The position numbers and the translations under genes are program-made. Shown here one piece after another: positions 44,070-52,644 of a stretch of 64,000 nt of DNA. The stretch covers positions 3,754 to 67,753 of the forward strand of contig JAEEXJ010000003.1 in the NCBI GenBank assembly GCA_016291475.1. The letters run 5' to 3'. The notes under the pieces were generated by a model. It saw only the letters and a list, made by a program, of their open reading frames with translations. It was not told the origin of the DNA and did no database searches. The DNA comes from Lachnospiraceae bacterium. GTDB lineage: Bacteria; Bacillota_A; Clostridia; Lachnospirales; Lachnospiraceae. Within the stretch, counting starts at the first letter, position 1. Each line of letters begins with the position of its first letter.

Positions 44070-44873
44070 TTACGATAACATCATTCTGTCATTGGCAAAT
44101 TCCGTACCGCTGACTTCTTCAAATTTTGCAAGAAGATCCTTAACGTGAAGGTTCTTCTTTTCTTCACCGCGAACATCATATATAATACGGCCTTCGTTCA
44201 TCATAATAAGTCTGTTGCCGTGAACGATCGCATCTTTCATATTATGTGTAACCATCATTGCCGTAAGATGATATTCGTTAATGATCTGATCGGATATCTC
44301 AAGAACCTTTGCTGCGGTCTTGGGATCCAGTGCTGCGGTATGCTCATCCAAAAGCAGAAGCTCAGGCTTTTTAAGTGAAGCCATAAGGAGCGTTACTGCC
44401 TGTCTCTGACCACCCGATAAAAGTCCGACTTTGGTAGTCATTCTGTCTTCGAGTCCGAGATCAAGTGTGGAAAGTTTTTCTCTGAAAAGATCTCTCTCCT
44501 CTTTGGTAAGACCTCTCTTAAGAGTACGTTTTCTTCCTCTTCTGTAAGCAAGTGCCATGTTTTCTTCTATATCCATGGTGGCAGCCGTACCTGTCATGGG
44601 ATCCTGGAAAACCCTGCCAAGGTATACCGCTCTTTTGTGTTCGGGAAGCATTGTAATATCTTCACCGTTAACGATGATATTTCCCGAATCCACCGGCCAA
44701 ACACCCGCGATGGCATTTAACATGGTTGATTTACCGGCACCGTTTCCTCCGATAATTGTAACAAAATCACCGGGATCGAGTTCTATGGAAAGACCGTTAA
44801 GAGCAACCTTTTCATTAACGGTACCTTTGTTGAACACCTTATGGATAGATTTAAGTTCAAGCGCCTTATTCAT
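44070..44873 (-). CDS. ABC transporter ATP-binding protein
   Basis: 267 aa from ATG 44873 (AAGGGGTGG before it). Walker A GGNGAGKSTMLNAIAG, Q-loop FQDPM, signature LLSGGQRQAVTLLMA, Walker B LLLLDEHTAALDPKT and switch His VTHNMKDA are all intact. Powers the permease whose gene overlaps by 8 bases upstream. Belongs with the PF04392-type importer (TrpXYZ-like). Confidence 0.93.
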   Translation of the reverse strand: MNKALELKSIHKVFNKGTVNEKVALNGLSIELDPGDFVTIIGGNGAGKSTMLNAIAGVWPVDSGNIIVNGEDITMLPEHKRAVYLGRVFQDPMTGTAATMDIEENMALAYRRGRKRTLKRGLTKEERDLFREKLSTLDLGLEDRMTTKVGLLSGGQRQAVTLLMASLKKPELLLLDEHTAALDPKTAAKVLEISDQIINEYHLTAMMVTHNMKDAIVHGNRLIMMNEGRIIYDVRGEEKKNLHVKDLLAKFEEVSGTEFANDRMMLS

Positions 44874-45819
44874 GTTTTGCCACCCCTTTCTTAACGGAAC
44901 TCTTCTCCTTAAGATAAGGAATCGCAAGGAATGCAGCTACAACAACCGCAGTCAAAAGCTTCATATCCTCCGAAGGGAACTTAAGCCAGAGGACAAGCTG
45001 ATAAACCATATAATAGATAACTGAACCACATATAACGGCAGCCATTGTCCAAGCGAATGCGGCTTTTCTCTTAGATGCGAATTTACCGAAAATAACTTCG
45101 CCGATAATAACCGCAGCAAGACCGATAACTATGGCACCGCGTCCCATATTTACATCTGCGGCACCGGAAAACTGTGAATACAGTGCTCCGGAAAGTCCTA
45201 CAAGACCGTTGGCAATACCGAGAGTAAGAACCTTGATATATCCGGTATTTATTCCCTGAGCCCTTGCCATGTTGGGATTACATCCCGTAGCTCTTATGGC
45301 CGCACCGATCTCCGTTCCGAAGAAATTATACAAGATACAGATCAGAAGGATCAAAAACACTATCATTCCTGCAAAAAACAAAACGGATGTAGCGGTTGAT
45401 CCCGTGATATATCTGAGCGATACCACAAGAGGATAATTATCTACGGAAACAGGTCTGTTGGACTGCCCCATTACATGCAGATTTATCGAATAAAGGGATA
45501 TCTGAGTAAGGATCGATGCAAGTATCCCGGGAATACCCAGCAATGTGGTAAGAAGACCTGTGATTATGCCTGCGACCATTCCTGCCATAAAAGAGATCAA
45601 TGTTGCTACAACAGGAGTAATACCGGCCCTGATAAGCATTACGCAAACGGCCGCACCGAATGCGATGGAACCGTCAACCGTAAGATCGGCAAAATCAAGT
45701 ATCCTGAATGTAATATAAACTCCCAGAGCCAGAACTCCCCAAACCATTCCCTGAGCTATGGAACCGGGGAAAGCTTTTATGAGAGTTGAAGGATCCAAAG
45801 AAGAAAAATACTGAACCAT
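44866..45819 (-). CDS. ABC transporter permease, TrpY/branched-chain-like
   Basis: 317 aa with about eight to nine hydrophobic segments. Conserved parts: ALGVYITFRILDFADLTVDGS, TLLGIPGILASILTQISLYSINLHVMG, IRATGCNPNMARAQGIN (loop to the ATPase) and SGALYSQFSGAADVNMGRGAIVIGLAAVIIGE. This is the permease type paired with PF04392 substrate proteins. Between the substrate protein gene and the ATPase gene. Confidence 0.9.
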   Translation of the reverse strand: MVQYFSSLDPSTLIKAFPGSIAQGMVWGVLALGVYITFRILDFADLTVDGSIAFGAAVCVMLIRAGITPVVATLISFMAGMVAGIITGLLTTLLGIPGILASILTQISLYSINLHVMGQSNRPVSVDNYPLVVSLRYITGSTATSVLFFAGMIVFLILLICILYNFFGTEIGAAIRATGCNPNMARAQGINTGYIKVLTLGIANGLVGLSGALYSQFSGAADVNMGRGAIVIGLAAVIIGEVIFGKFASKRKAAFAWTMAAVICGSVIYYMVYQLVLWLKFPSEDMKLLTAVVVAAFLAIPYLKEKSSVKKGVAKHE

Positions 45820-45849
45820 AAATCCACACTCCGTAACCTAATCTAATAA

Positions 45850-45877
45850 TAGGCTGTGCTTGGAAAAACACAGCCTA
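45850..45877 (-). other. Hairpin between substrate-protein and permease genes
   Basis: A 9-bp stem (TAGGCTGTG / CACAGCCTA) with a 10-base loop, without a T-run. It probably stabilises the upstream mRNA end or stops part of transcription, so more substrate protein than permease is made. Confidence 0.55.
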
Positions 45878-45911
45878 AATAGTAACACTTTTTAACGATG
45901 CGGTCTACAGA

Positions 45912-46880
45912 TTATTCGCCGATGGCAACGTAATCGGAAGGAACACTTATACCTAGAGTATCGCAAAGCTCAGCATTGTACTCCTTGGTAACCGTAGGAG
46001 CATACTGAATCTCCATGGTAGAGATATCCTTACCGTCAAGAAGGATCTGAGCTGCCATTTCACCGGTAGCATATCCGAGATCATAGTAGCTGATGGAAAG
46101 AGTCGCAACTCCGCATCCGGAGCAGATTCCCTCTTCGCCCGCAACTACGGGAATACCTGCAGGAACAACGATATTTCTGATAGTCTCGGTGGAGTTTGCA
46201 AGAGTGTTGTCGGTAGGGATATAAAGAACTTCACACTCGGTAACTGCTGTTGAAAATACAGACTGGATCTCATTTGAATCCGCAACGGCATATTCTTTAT
46301 AAGCAATTCCGTCAGCATCAAGTTCAGCCTCGATAAGCTGGATCTGATACTTGGAGTTAGCTTCTGCACTGCAGTACATAAGACCTACTGTCTGAACACC
46401 GGGGAAAAGCTCAAGGATCATGTTCTCCTGCTCGTCAATGGGAGCAAGATCGCTGGTTCCGGAAACGTTTCTTCCCGAAGCTCCGGTCCATTCTTCAACG
46501 GGCACTTCAAGAGCGGTTGCATAATCGGTAATGGAAGTTCCGAGAACGGGAATGGTGGTGGTAGCTGCGGCTGCACACTGAAGAGGTGTTGTTGCATTTG
46601 CAAGAATGAGATCCACGTTGGCGGAAACAAATCCGTTGCAGATAGTTGCCGCAGTAGGCTGCTCGCCCTGAGCGTTCTGTACGTCAAAAGTTACTTTGTC
46701 TTCACCGAGCTTCTCCTTGAGAGCATCCTGGAATCCCTGGGTTGCTGCATCAAGTGCGGGGTGCTCGACAATCTGACAGACACCGATCTTGTAGGTGTCA
46801 CTTTGAGCTGCTTCACTGCATCCTGCAAGGGCAAGTCCAAGCACTGCGGTAAGCATAAGGCTTACGATCTTCTTTTTCAT
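45912..46880 (-). CDS. ABC transporter substrate-binding lipoprotein (PF04392 family)
   Basis: 322 aa with signal peptide and lipobox LALAGCSEAAQ (Cys near 21). The body is a two-lobed periplasmic-type fold: YKIGVCQIVEHPALDAATQGF, then ILANATTPLQCAAAATTTIPVLGTSITDYA, as in the TrpX family, which binds tryptophan or other aromatic or amino-acid ligands. Ligand here is inference. Own promoter; permease and ATPase genes follow after a hairpin. Ribosome site GGGAGGAA. Confidence 0.92.
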   Translation of the reverse strand: MKKKIVSLMLTAVLGLALAGCSEAAQSDTYKIGVCQIVEHPALDAATQGFQDALKEKLGEDKVTFDVQNAQGEQPTAATICNGFVSANVDLILANATTPLQCAAAATTTIPVLGTSITDYATALEVPVEEWTGASGRNVSGTSDLAPIDEQENMILELFPGVQTVGLMYCSAEANSKYQIQLIEAELDADGIAYKEYAVADSNEIQSVFSTAVTECEVLYIPTDNTLANSTETIRNIVVPAGIPVVAGEEGICSGCGVATLSISYYDLGYATGEMAAQILLDGKDISTMEIQYAPTVTKEYNAELCDTLGISVPSDYVAIGE

Positions 46881-46946
46881 AATAATTCCTCCCGAATAAA
46901 AACTTGATTTAACACTTTAAACGGTTAAAGCATTAAACTGTATACA

Positions 46947-46976
46947 ATAATACAATATAGGGCAAGTTCCTGTCAA
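46947..46976 (-). promoter_or_regulatory. Promoter for the ABC importer operon
   Basis: TTGACA (46971-46976) and TATTAT (46947-46952) with 18-base spacing on the minus strand, about 65 bases before the ATG. The -35 lies in the loop of the hairpin at 46957-46993. Confidence 0.7.
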
Positions 46977-46993
46977 CGGAAAACTTACCCTAT
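46957..46993 (-). terminator. Hairpin after the hexapeptide-repeat gene
   Basis: A 12-bp stem with one G-U pair (minus strand ATAGGGTAAGTT / AACTTGCCCTAT, arms 46982-46993 and 46957-46968) and a 13-base loop. The T-run after it is weak; it probably ends the topB-hexapeptide transcript while its loop holds the next operon's -35. Confidence 0.5.
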
Positions 46994-47021
46994 AATTTAT
47001 GCGTATATATTTATTTTTTTA

Positions 47022-47690
47022 TCAATCTTTTCTGAGGACTTTTTCCCCGGATTTTTTAAAGATATGATTCTCGGGAAGAACTCCCCTGAAACAGCTTGTG
47101 GGATATACTATGCAGTCTCTCCCGATAACGCTTCCGGGATTAAGAACCGAATTGCATCCGACCTCTACTCTGTCTCCGAGCATGGCACCGAATTTCTTTA
47201 AACCGGTCTCATAGCTTTCTTCACCCTTTACCACAACAAGCTTTTTGTCAGACTTAACATTTGAAGTGATGGAGCCTGCACCCATATGGGATTTGAATCC
47301 GAGAATCGAATCCCCTACGTAGTTATAATGAGGTACCTGTACATTATTGAACAGAATAACATTCTTAAGCTCCGTAGAATTTCCGACTACCGAATTTTTA
47401 CCTACAATGGCGGAACCTCTGACAAATGCACAGTGACGGATCTCAGCACCCTCATCTATGATAAGCGGTCCGTTAAGGCACGCGGTAGGTGCAACCTTTG
47501 CCGATTTCGCGATCCAGATATCTTCACCTCTTTTTTCAAATATTTCATCTGAAAGTGTGGCACCGAGTTTAACGATATAATCCTTGATCCCCGCAAGGGC
47601 TTCCCAAGGATATTCGAATCCTTTAAGATAATCGGCTGCTATTGTTTCGTTAAGATCATACAGATCATTAATCTTTATCTTATCGCTCAT
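47022..47690 (-). CDS. Hexapeptide-repeat (left-handed beta-helix) sugar-nucleotide-type protein
   Basis: 222 aa. Repeating hexapeptide pattern from about 60 onward (APTACLNGPLIIDEGAEIRHCAFVRG, VGKNSVVGNSTELKNVILF), like the acyltransferase half of GlmU. No pyrophosphorylase domain is present. An N-terminal helical part (LNETIAADYLKGFEYPWEAL) is typical of a stand-alone family in Clostridia. Acyl donor and acceptor are unknown. Overlaps the topB stop by 4 bases. Confidence 0.82.
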   Translation of the reverse strand: MSDKIKINDLYDLNETIAADYLKGFEYPWEALAGIKDYIVKLGATLSDEIFEKRGEDIWIAKSAKVAPTACLNGPLIIDEGAEIRHCAFVRGSAIVGKNSVVGNSTELKNVILFNNVQVPHYNYVGDSILGFKSHMGAGSITSNVKSDKKLVVVKGEESYETGLKKFGAMLGDRVEVGCNSVLNPGSVIGRDCIVYPTSCFRGVLPENHIFKKSGEKVLRKD

Positions 47691-49741
47691 TTTTTTCCTT
47701 TCGAGACTTCTGATTTTTTGTAATAAGGACTTACGGCATTATACACCGCATCAAGTCCGGAGACATTATATTTACTCTTAACTTCGTTGGTCTTGACCGT
47801 AACGAAATTATTCAACTTCTGTTTATAATCGTCACTTGTTATGGAACCGTCAGCAACTCCAGATAAACCTTTTTCCCAGCTGGCGGTAAGTTTGGCATCA
47901 AGCAGTGCGGGGATAGAGCCGTTGACGATATAGTAGATCATCTCGCCGAGTATGGTGGGGGTGATGATCTGTGTTTTCTTATTCAGATTCAGATAATTTA
48001 TATTCTGAAGTTTGGTAAGGATCTCGGCTCTTGTAGCACTGGTTCCGATACCGCTTCCTTTTATCTGAGCTCTTAACTCTTCATCTTCGATAAACTGTCC
48101 GGCATTTTCCATGGTAAGGATTATGCTTCCGGAGGTGTACCTCTTGGGAGGTGCCGTTTCACCCTCTTTGATCTCATGAGAAGATACTTCTATAATATCT
48201 CCCTTTTTGAGAGTTTCCAGTGCTTTACCCAAAGAATCATCGGCTGACTGATCCTCATCACCATCTCCTTCGCCTTCAATCTTGGAGTCCTGAGGTTCCT
48301 GTTCGTCTTTCTTATTCTGGAAAGAACAATTAAAGACCTTCATATACCCCTCATCCTGAAGAACCTTGTACGATGCGGTAAAAAGCTCTTTGCCTTCCAT
48401 AGCCGAGATCATTGTTTTCTTATATACCGCAGCAGGAAAAAAGATGGAAAGAAATCTTCTGCATATAAGCTCATAAACATCAGCCGAAAGTTTATTCAGG
48501 GATGACAGATTTCCGAGCCCCTGACCGGTAGGAATAATAGCGTAGTGATCTGTGATCGCTTTATCATTACAATACTTGGTCTTGGCGATGCTTTTCCATG
48601 AATCTCCGGAAAGAACCTGAGCCGCTTCCGCAGATACAACATTATAGCCTTTAAGCCCGTTTATATTTTTATTGATCTCTTTACACACCGCAGTTGAGAG
48701 AACTCTTGCATCCGTTCTGGGGTATGTAGTCAGTTTCTTCTCATATAATTCCTGCGCGATATTAAGAGTCTCCGCAGGACTTATCTTAAACAGCTTTGAG
48801 CACACATTCTGAAGTTCTGCAAGATTGAATAAAAGCGGAGGATTTTTCTTTTCCGTTTTACGGGAAATATCAGTGATCTCTGCTTTCTTATCACCTGTAT
48901 TTTCAAGATCTGAAATCAGCTTTTCAGCGATTTCTTTTTCCTTAAACCCGTTGTCTTTATATAACTTGGGTGAACCCGCATAGGCCGATGAATCGCAGAC
49001 CTTCCAAAGGAGCTGGGCGGATGCATCACCAATATTGGTATTCATCAAAACCTTATAGAAAGGAGTCTTTACAAAATTCCTGATCTCCTGTTCTCTTCTG
49101 ACTACGATACCGAGTACGCAGGTCATAACGCGTCCGACTGTAACGGTAAGGCGTTCCATTCCGAGAAGTTCCGCACATTTTTTGGAATATTTAAGTGTAA
49201 GGGCACGGGTAAAATTTATACCCATAAGATAGTCTTCCTGAGCTCTTAAGTAAGCTGCATCGGAAAGATTATCATAAGCGGACCAGTCTTTGGCTTCCCT
49301 TATTCCCCTTGCGATCTCTTCTTCCGTCTGTGAATCGATCCATACTCTTTTTCGCATGCGGTCTGCGGGAACTTGTGCCTGCCTGTCAACCAGCCGGTAT
49401 ATATATTCTCCTTCACGTCCGGAGTCGGTACATATATAAATGCAGGAAATATCCTCCCTTGACAGCAGTCTTCTAACTATCTCGAACTGTTTTTTTACAT
49501 CAGCAATAACCTGATATTTGTAGGTATCGGGAATAAAAGGGATGGTGTCAAATCTCCACATTTTAAGAGCAGGATCGTATTCTTCGGGATAACTCATCGA
49601 AACAAGATGTCCTACGCACCATGTGATCACACTGTTATCGCCTTCGAAAAATCCGTCACCTCTTTTCATGGTCTCGTGAAGAGCCTGAGAGAACTGACTT
49701 GCCACAGATGGTTTTTCGGTTATATACAGATTCTTAGACAA
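47687..49741 (-). CDS. topB: DNA topoisomerase III
   Basis: Type IA topoisomerase of 684 aa. Toprim start LYITEKPSVASQFSQALHE, DSGREGEYIYR, and active Tyr in LTTYPRTDARVLS. GIGTSATRAEILTKL near 570 is also conserved. The start is a TTG at 49741, with AAAGGA 7 bases before it and no better in-frame start. No zinc-finger tail. Acts in resolving replication and recombination intermediates. Confidence 0.94.
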   Translation of the reverse strand: MSKNLYITEKPSVASQFSQALHETMKRGDGFFEGDNSVITWCVGHLVSMSYPEEYDPALKMWRFDTIPFIPDTYKYQVIADVKKQFEIVRRLLSREDISCIYICTDSGREGEYIYRLVDRQAQVPADRMRKRVWIDSQTEEEIARGIREAKDWSAYDNLSDAAYLRAQEDYLMGINFTRALTLKYSKKCAELLGMERLTVTVGRVMTCVLGIVVRREQEIRNFVKTPFYKVLMNTNIGDASAQLLWKVCDSSAYAGSPKLYKDNGFKEKEIAEKLISDLENTGDKKAEITDISRKTEKKNPPLLFNLAELQNVCSKLFKISPAETLNIAQELYEKKLTTYPRTDARVLSTAVCKEINKNINGLKGYNVVSAEAAQVLSGDSWKSIAKTKYCNDKAITDHYAIIPTGQGLGNLSSLNKLSADVYELICRRFLSIFFPAAVYKKTMISAMEGKELFTASYKVLQDEGYMKVFNCSFQNKKDEQEPQDSKIEGEGDGDEDQSADDSLGKALETLKKGDIIEVSSHEIKEGETAPPKRYTSGSIILTMENAGQFIEDEELRAQIKGSGIGTSATRAEILTKLQNINYLNLNKKTQIITPTILGEMIYYIVNGSIPALLDAKLTASWEKGLSGVADGSITSDDYKQKLNNFVTVKTNEVKSKYNVSGLDAVYNAVSPYYKKSEVSKGKK

Positions 49742-49752
49742 TTGATAGTCCT

Positions 49753-51480
49753 TTATTTTTTCATGTAAGAAAGCAGCTCATCGACTTTTACTGCAGGAAT
49801 TGGTTTGCCGAGATAAAATCCCTGAATAACATCACAGCCTGCTTCGGTCAGATAATTAAACTGCTTTTCATTCTCAACTCCCTCTGCAACGGTTTCAAAT
49901 CCCATGGCATGAGACATGTTAAGAATGGATTCCGTTATGATCCTGGTTGACGCATCATCAAGTACGGTATCGATAAAACTCTTATCCACCTTAAGAGTAT
50001 CAATCGGAAACTTCTTGAGATAAGAAAGTGACGAATAACCTGTACCGAAATCATCCAGTGATATACTCACACCAAAATTTCTGATCCTGGTAAGTTTAGC
50101 AGTAACCGCATCAAAATCATCAATGAGGATGCTCTCGGTTATCTCCAGTTCAACCTCGGAAGGATCTACACAGTTTCTGTCTATTATAGACATGATACTG
50201 TCGACAAAATCATCTTTTTTATATTGAAGAGATGAGATGTTTATGGACACCTTGAAGTGTTCACCGTAAAAATCACACCACTTTTTATACTGTTTAATGG
50301 ATTCTTCAACTACAAACTGTCCGATGGAATCAATAAGCCCGTTCTTTTCGGCTATGGGAATAAATACGGAAGGCGGGATCATCCTGCCTGCATCATCCCT
50401 CCAGCGGATCAGTGCCTCAACGCCTCTGAGCTTTCTGCTTGATGCATAATACTGAGGCTGGTAATACATGACAAAATTATTATTGAAAGCGGCTTCTTTA
50501 AGCTTGTTCTCAATATCAACGTTCTTAAGGAAATCATCCAGAATGGGTGCTTCAAAATATTGAAGGATATTCTTACCCATCTTTTTACAATTATATACAA
50601 CTATGTCTGCACAGTTGATCAGATCAAGCGCAGAACCGCCGGCATCGGGAAATTCCGCAACACCGACCGAGGCAGTGATACTGATCTCCTGTCCGCTGCT
50701 CATTACGAAAGAATCGGAGAAACGCTTCTTAAGAGTCTGATAGAAATTCTCTACAGAATATTTTCCGGTCGGGTCATAGATTGCAACACAGAAAATGTCA
50801 TTGTTTACATGAGAACAGATAACCTTATCTTTGATCATATGAGATTTCAGATAAGAACCTATCTGCTGAAGGAGCTCATCGCCCACAATAATACCCTGGA
50901 CATCGTTGATCTTCTTGAAATCATCGATGTCTATCATCATCAGTGAAACTCTGCACTTTTCTCTGTCGGCTCTGGATATGAATTCGGTCAGAAGTGAGAC
51001 GAAATAATTACGGTTATAGATGCCCGTAGTGATGTCATAATAAGCCATATAGAGAAGGTCCGAGTGCTGGGCCTTCTCTTTGGTTATATTCATGATGGTA
51101 ATAATCTTGTCAATGCACTCCGTATCATCTTCTTTCTCAATACGGGTAATGATCCTGTACCAGACGTGATCGTTTATGAGCCTGCATTCGCAGGTGGCGA
51201 AATTGTTACCTTTTTTTTCGGGAAAGAAAGTATCGGCAACAATATCTCTGTCTTCTTCGAATATTTTTTCAAACAGAAGATCAAAATCCCGCACGCGCTG
51301 CAATTTTATACCGAAAAGGTTTTCAAACGCACCATAAGTCTGAATTTCATCACATGTCAGATTCTGATAGATATAACCGAAATCCGAAGATTCGCATATC
51401 ATCCTGTAAATGCGTTCACTCTTGGTTAATTTGGCATTTTGTGCTTCAAGCAGATCAATACGGTAATTCTTCTCTTCCAT
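49753..51480 (-). CDS. PAS-GGDEF-EAL protein, probable c-di-GMP phosphodiesterase
   Basis: 575 aa, no membrane helix. A PAS-like domain (about 15-140) is followed by a GGDEF fold (about 155-300) and an EAL domain (310-570). The GGDEF loop reads CSHVNNDIFCV, so cyclase activity is lost. The EAL domain keeps its residues: GVEALIRW, KVSINISSLQ, ELEITESIL, DDFGTGYSSL, IDTLKVDKSFI, VAEGVENEKQ, IQGFYLGKPI. It should cut c-di-GMP to pGpG, with the dead GGDEF possibly sensing GTP. Stand-alone between topB and asd; ribosome site GAGGA. Confidence 0.92.
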   Translation of the reverse strand: MEEKNYRIDLLEAQNAKLTKSERIYRMICESSDFGYIYQNLTCDEIQTYGAFENLFGIKLQRVRDFDLLFEKIFEEDRDIVADTFFPEKKGNNFATCECRLINDHVWYRIITRIEKEDDTECIDKIITIMNITKEKAQHSDLLYMAYYDITTGIYNRNYFVSLLTEFISRADREKCRVSLMMIDIDDFKKINDVQGIIVGDELLQQIGSYLKSHMIKDKVICSHVNNDIFCVAIYDPTGKYSVENFYQTLKKRFSDSFVMSSGQEISITASVGVAEFPDAGGSALDLINCADIVVYNCKKMGKNILQYFEAPILDDFLKNVDIENKLKEAAFNNNFVMYYQPQYYASSRKLRGVEALIRWRDDAGRMIPPSVFIPIAEKNGLIDSIGQFVVEESIKQYKKWCDFYGEHFKVSINISSLQYKKDDFVDSIMSIIDRNCVDPSEVELEITESILIDDFDAVTAKLTRIRNFGVSISLDDFGTGYSSLSYLKKFPIDTLKVDKSFIDTVLDDASTRIITESILNMSHAMGFETVAEGVENEKQFNYLTEAGCDVIQGFYLGKPIPAVKVDELLSYMKK

Positions 51481-51517
51481 TACGTCCTCGACAGGCTAAA
51501 AAGCAATGACAATATTT

Positions 51518-52603
51518 TTATTTCTTATCGATAAATCCCTTTGCTTTGAGAAGCTCTGCGCAAAGAACAGCACCACCTGCAGCGCCTCTTACGGTGTTGT
51601 GGGAAAGTCCTACGAACTTCCAGTCAAAGATAGTATCCTCACGGAGTCTTCCGATGCTGATTCCCATTCCGTTTTCATAATCTACATCGAGTTTAACCTG
51701 AGGTCTGTTATCCTCCTCAAGGTACTGGATGAACTGCTTGGGAGCGCTGGGAAGTCCAAGCTTCTGAGGCTCACCTGAGAAGGTAACCATCTTCTCGATA
51801 AGCTGCTCTTTGGTAGCTTTCTTTCCGAGGTTTACAAATACAGAAGCGGTATGTCCGTTAAGGACGGGGACTCTGATGCACTGTGAAGTGATAAGAGGAG
51901 TGGTCTCGGGTACGATAACACCGTTCTCGATCTTACCCCAAAGTCTTAAAGGTTCCTTCTCACTCTTCTCTTCCTCACCACCGATATAAGGAATTACATT
52001 CTCTACCATCTCGGGCCAGTCCTTGAAGGTCTTTCCTGCACCGGAGATTGCCTGATAGGTTGAAACGACAACCTGAGTAGGCTCGAACTCTTTCCAAGCG
52101 GTAAGTACCGGAGCATATGACTGAATGGAGCAGTTGGGCTTAACTGCGATAAATCCTCTCTTGGTTCCGAGTCTCTTTCTCTGATACTCGATAACATCAG
52201 CATGTGCTGCGTTGATCTCGGGAACGATCATGGGAACATCGGGAGTCCATCTGTGTGCACTGTTATTGGAAACTACAGGGATCTCAGCCTTAGCATACTT
52301 TTCTTCGATAGCCTTGATCTCATCCTTGGTCATATCAACTGCGCTGAATACAAAATCAACATCAGCGATAACGTCCTCAACATTGGATACGTCCTTAACA
52401 ATGATTTTCTTAACAGCTTCGGGCATGGGAGTCTGCATCTTCCATCTGTCACCGATAGCATCTTCATAAGTTTTTCCTGCACTGCGGGGTGAAGCAGCAA
52501 TAGTAACAACTTCAAACCAGGGATGATTCTCAAGCAGAGAAATAAATCTCTGACCAACCATACCGGTTCCGCCAAGAATACCAACTTTTAACTTATCACT
52601 CAT
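51518..52603 (-). CDS. asd: Aspartate-semialdehyde dehydrogenase
   Basis: NADPH-dependent reduction of aspartyl phosphate, toward Lys, Met, Thr and cell wall diaminopimelate. 361 aa from ATG 52603 (AGGAGGAGATATT in front). NADP loop VGILGGTGMVGQRFISLLENHP, active Cys in KPNCSIQSYAP and GHTASVFVNL. The sequence is of the archaeal/fungal-like branch that is also common in Clostridia. A short hairpin lies between it and argH. Confidence 0.94.
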   Translation of the reverse strand: MSDKLKVGILGGTGMVGQRFISLLENHPWFEVVTIAASPRSAGKTYEDAIGDRWKMQTPMPEAVKKIIVKDVSNVEDVIADVDFVFSAVDMTKDEIKAIEEKYAKAEIPVVSNNSAHRWTPDVPMIVPEINAAHADVIEYQRKRLGTKRGFIAVKPNCSIQSYAPVLTAWKEFEPTQVVVSTYQAISGAGKTFKDWPEMVENVIPYIGGEEEKSEKEPLRLWGKIENGVIVPETTPLITSQCIRVPVLNGHTASVFVNLGKKATKEQLIEKMVTFSGEPQKLGLPSAPKQFIQYLEEDNRPQVKLDVDYENGMGISIGRLREDTIFDWKFVGLSHNTVRGAAGGAVLCAELLKAKGFIDKK

Positions 52604-52644
52604 AATATCTCCTCCTAGACCGGTCTTTTCAGTACCGGAAAATA

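Noticed and set aside
46881..47021. T-box or other leader for the ABC importer
   Set aside because: Only one hairpin and a promoter can be seen; the leader after the start point is too short for a T-box.
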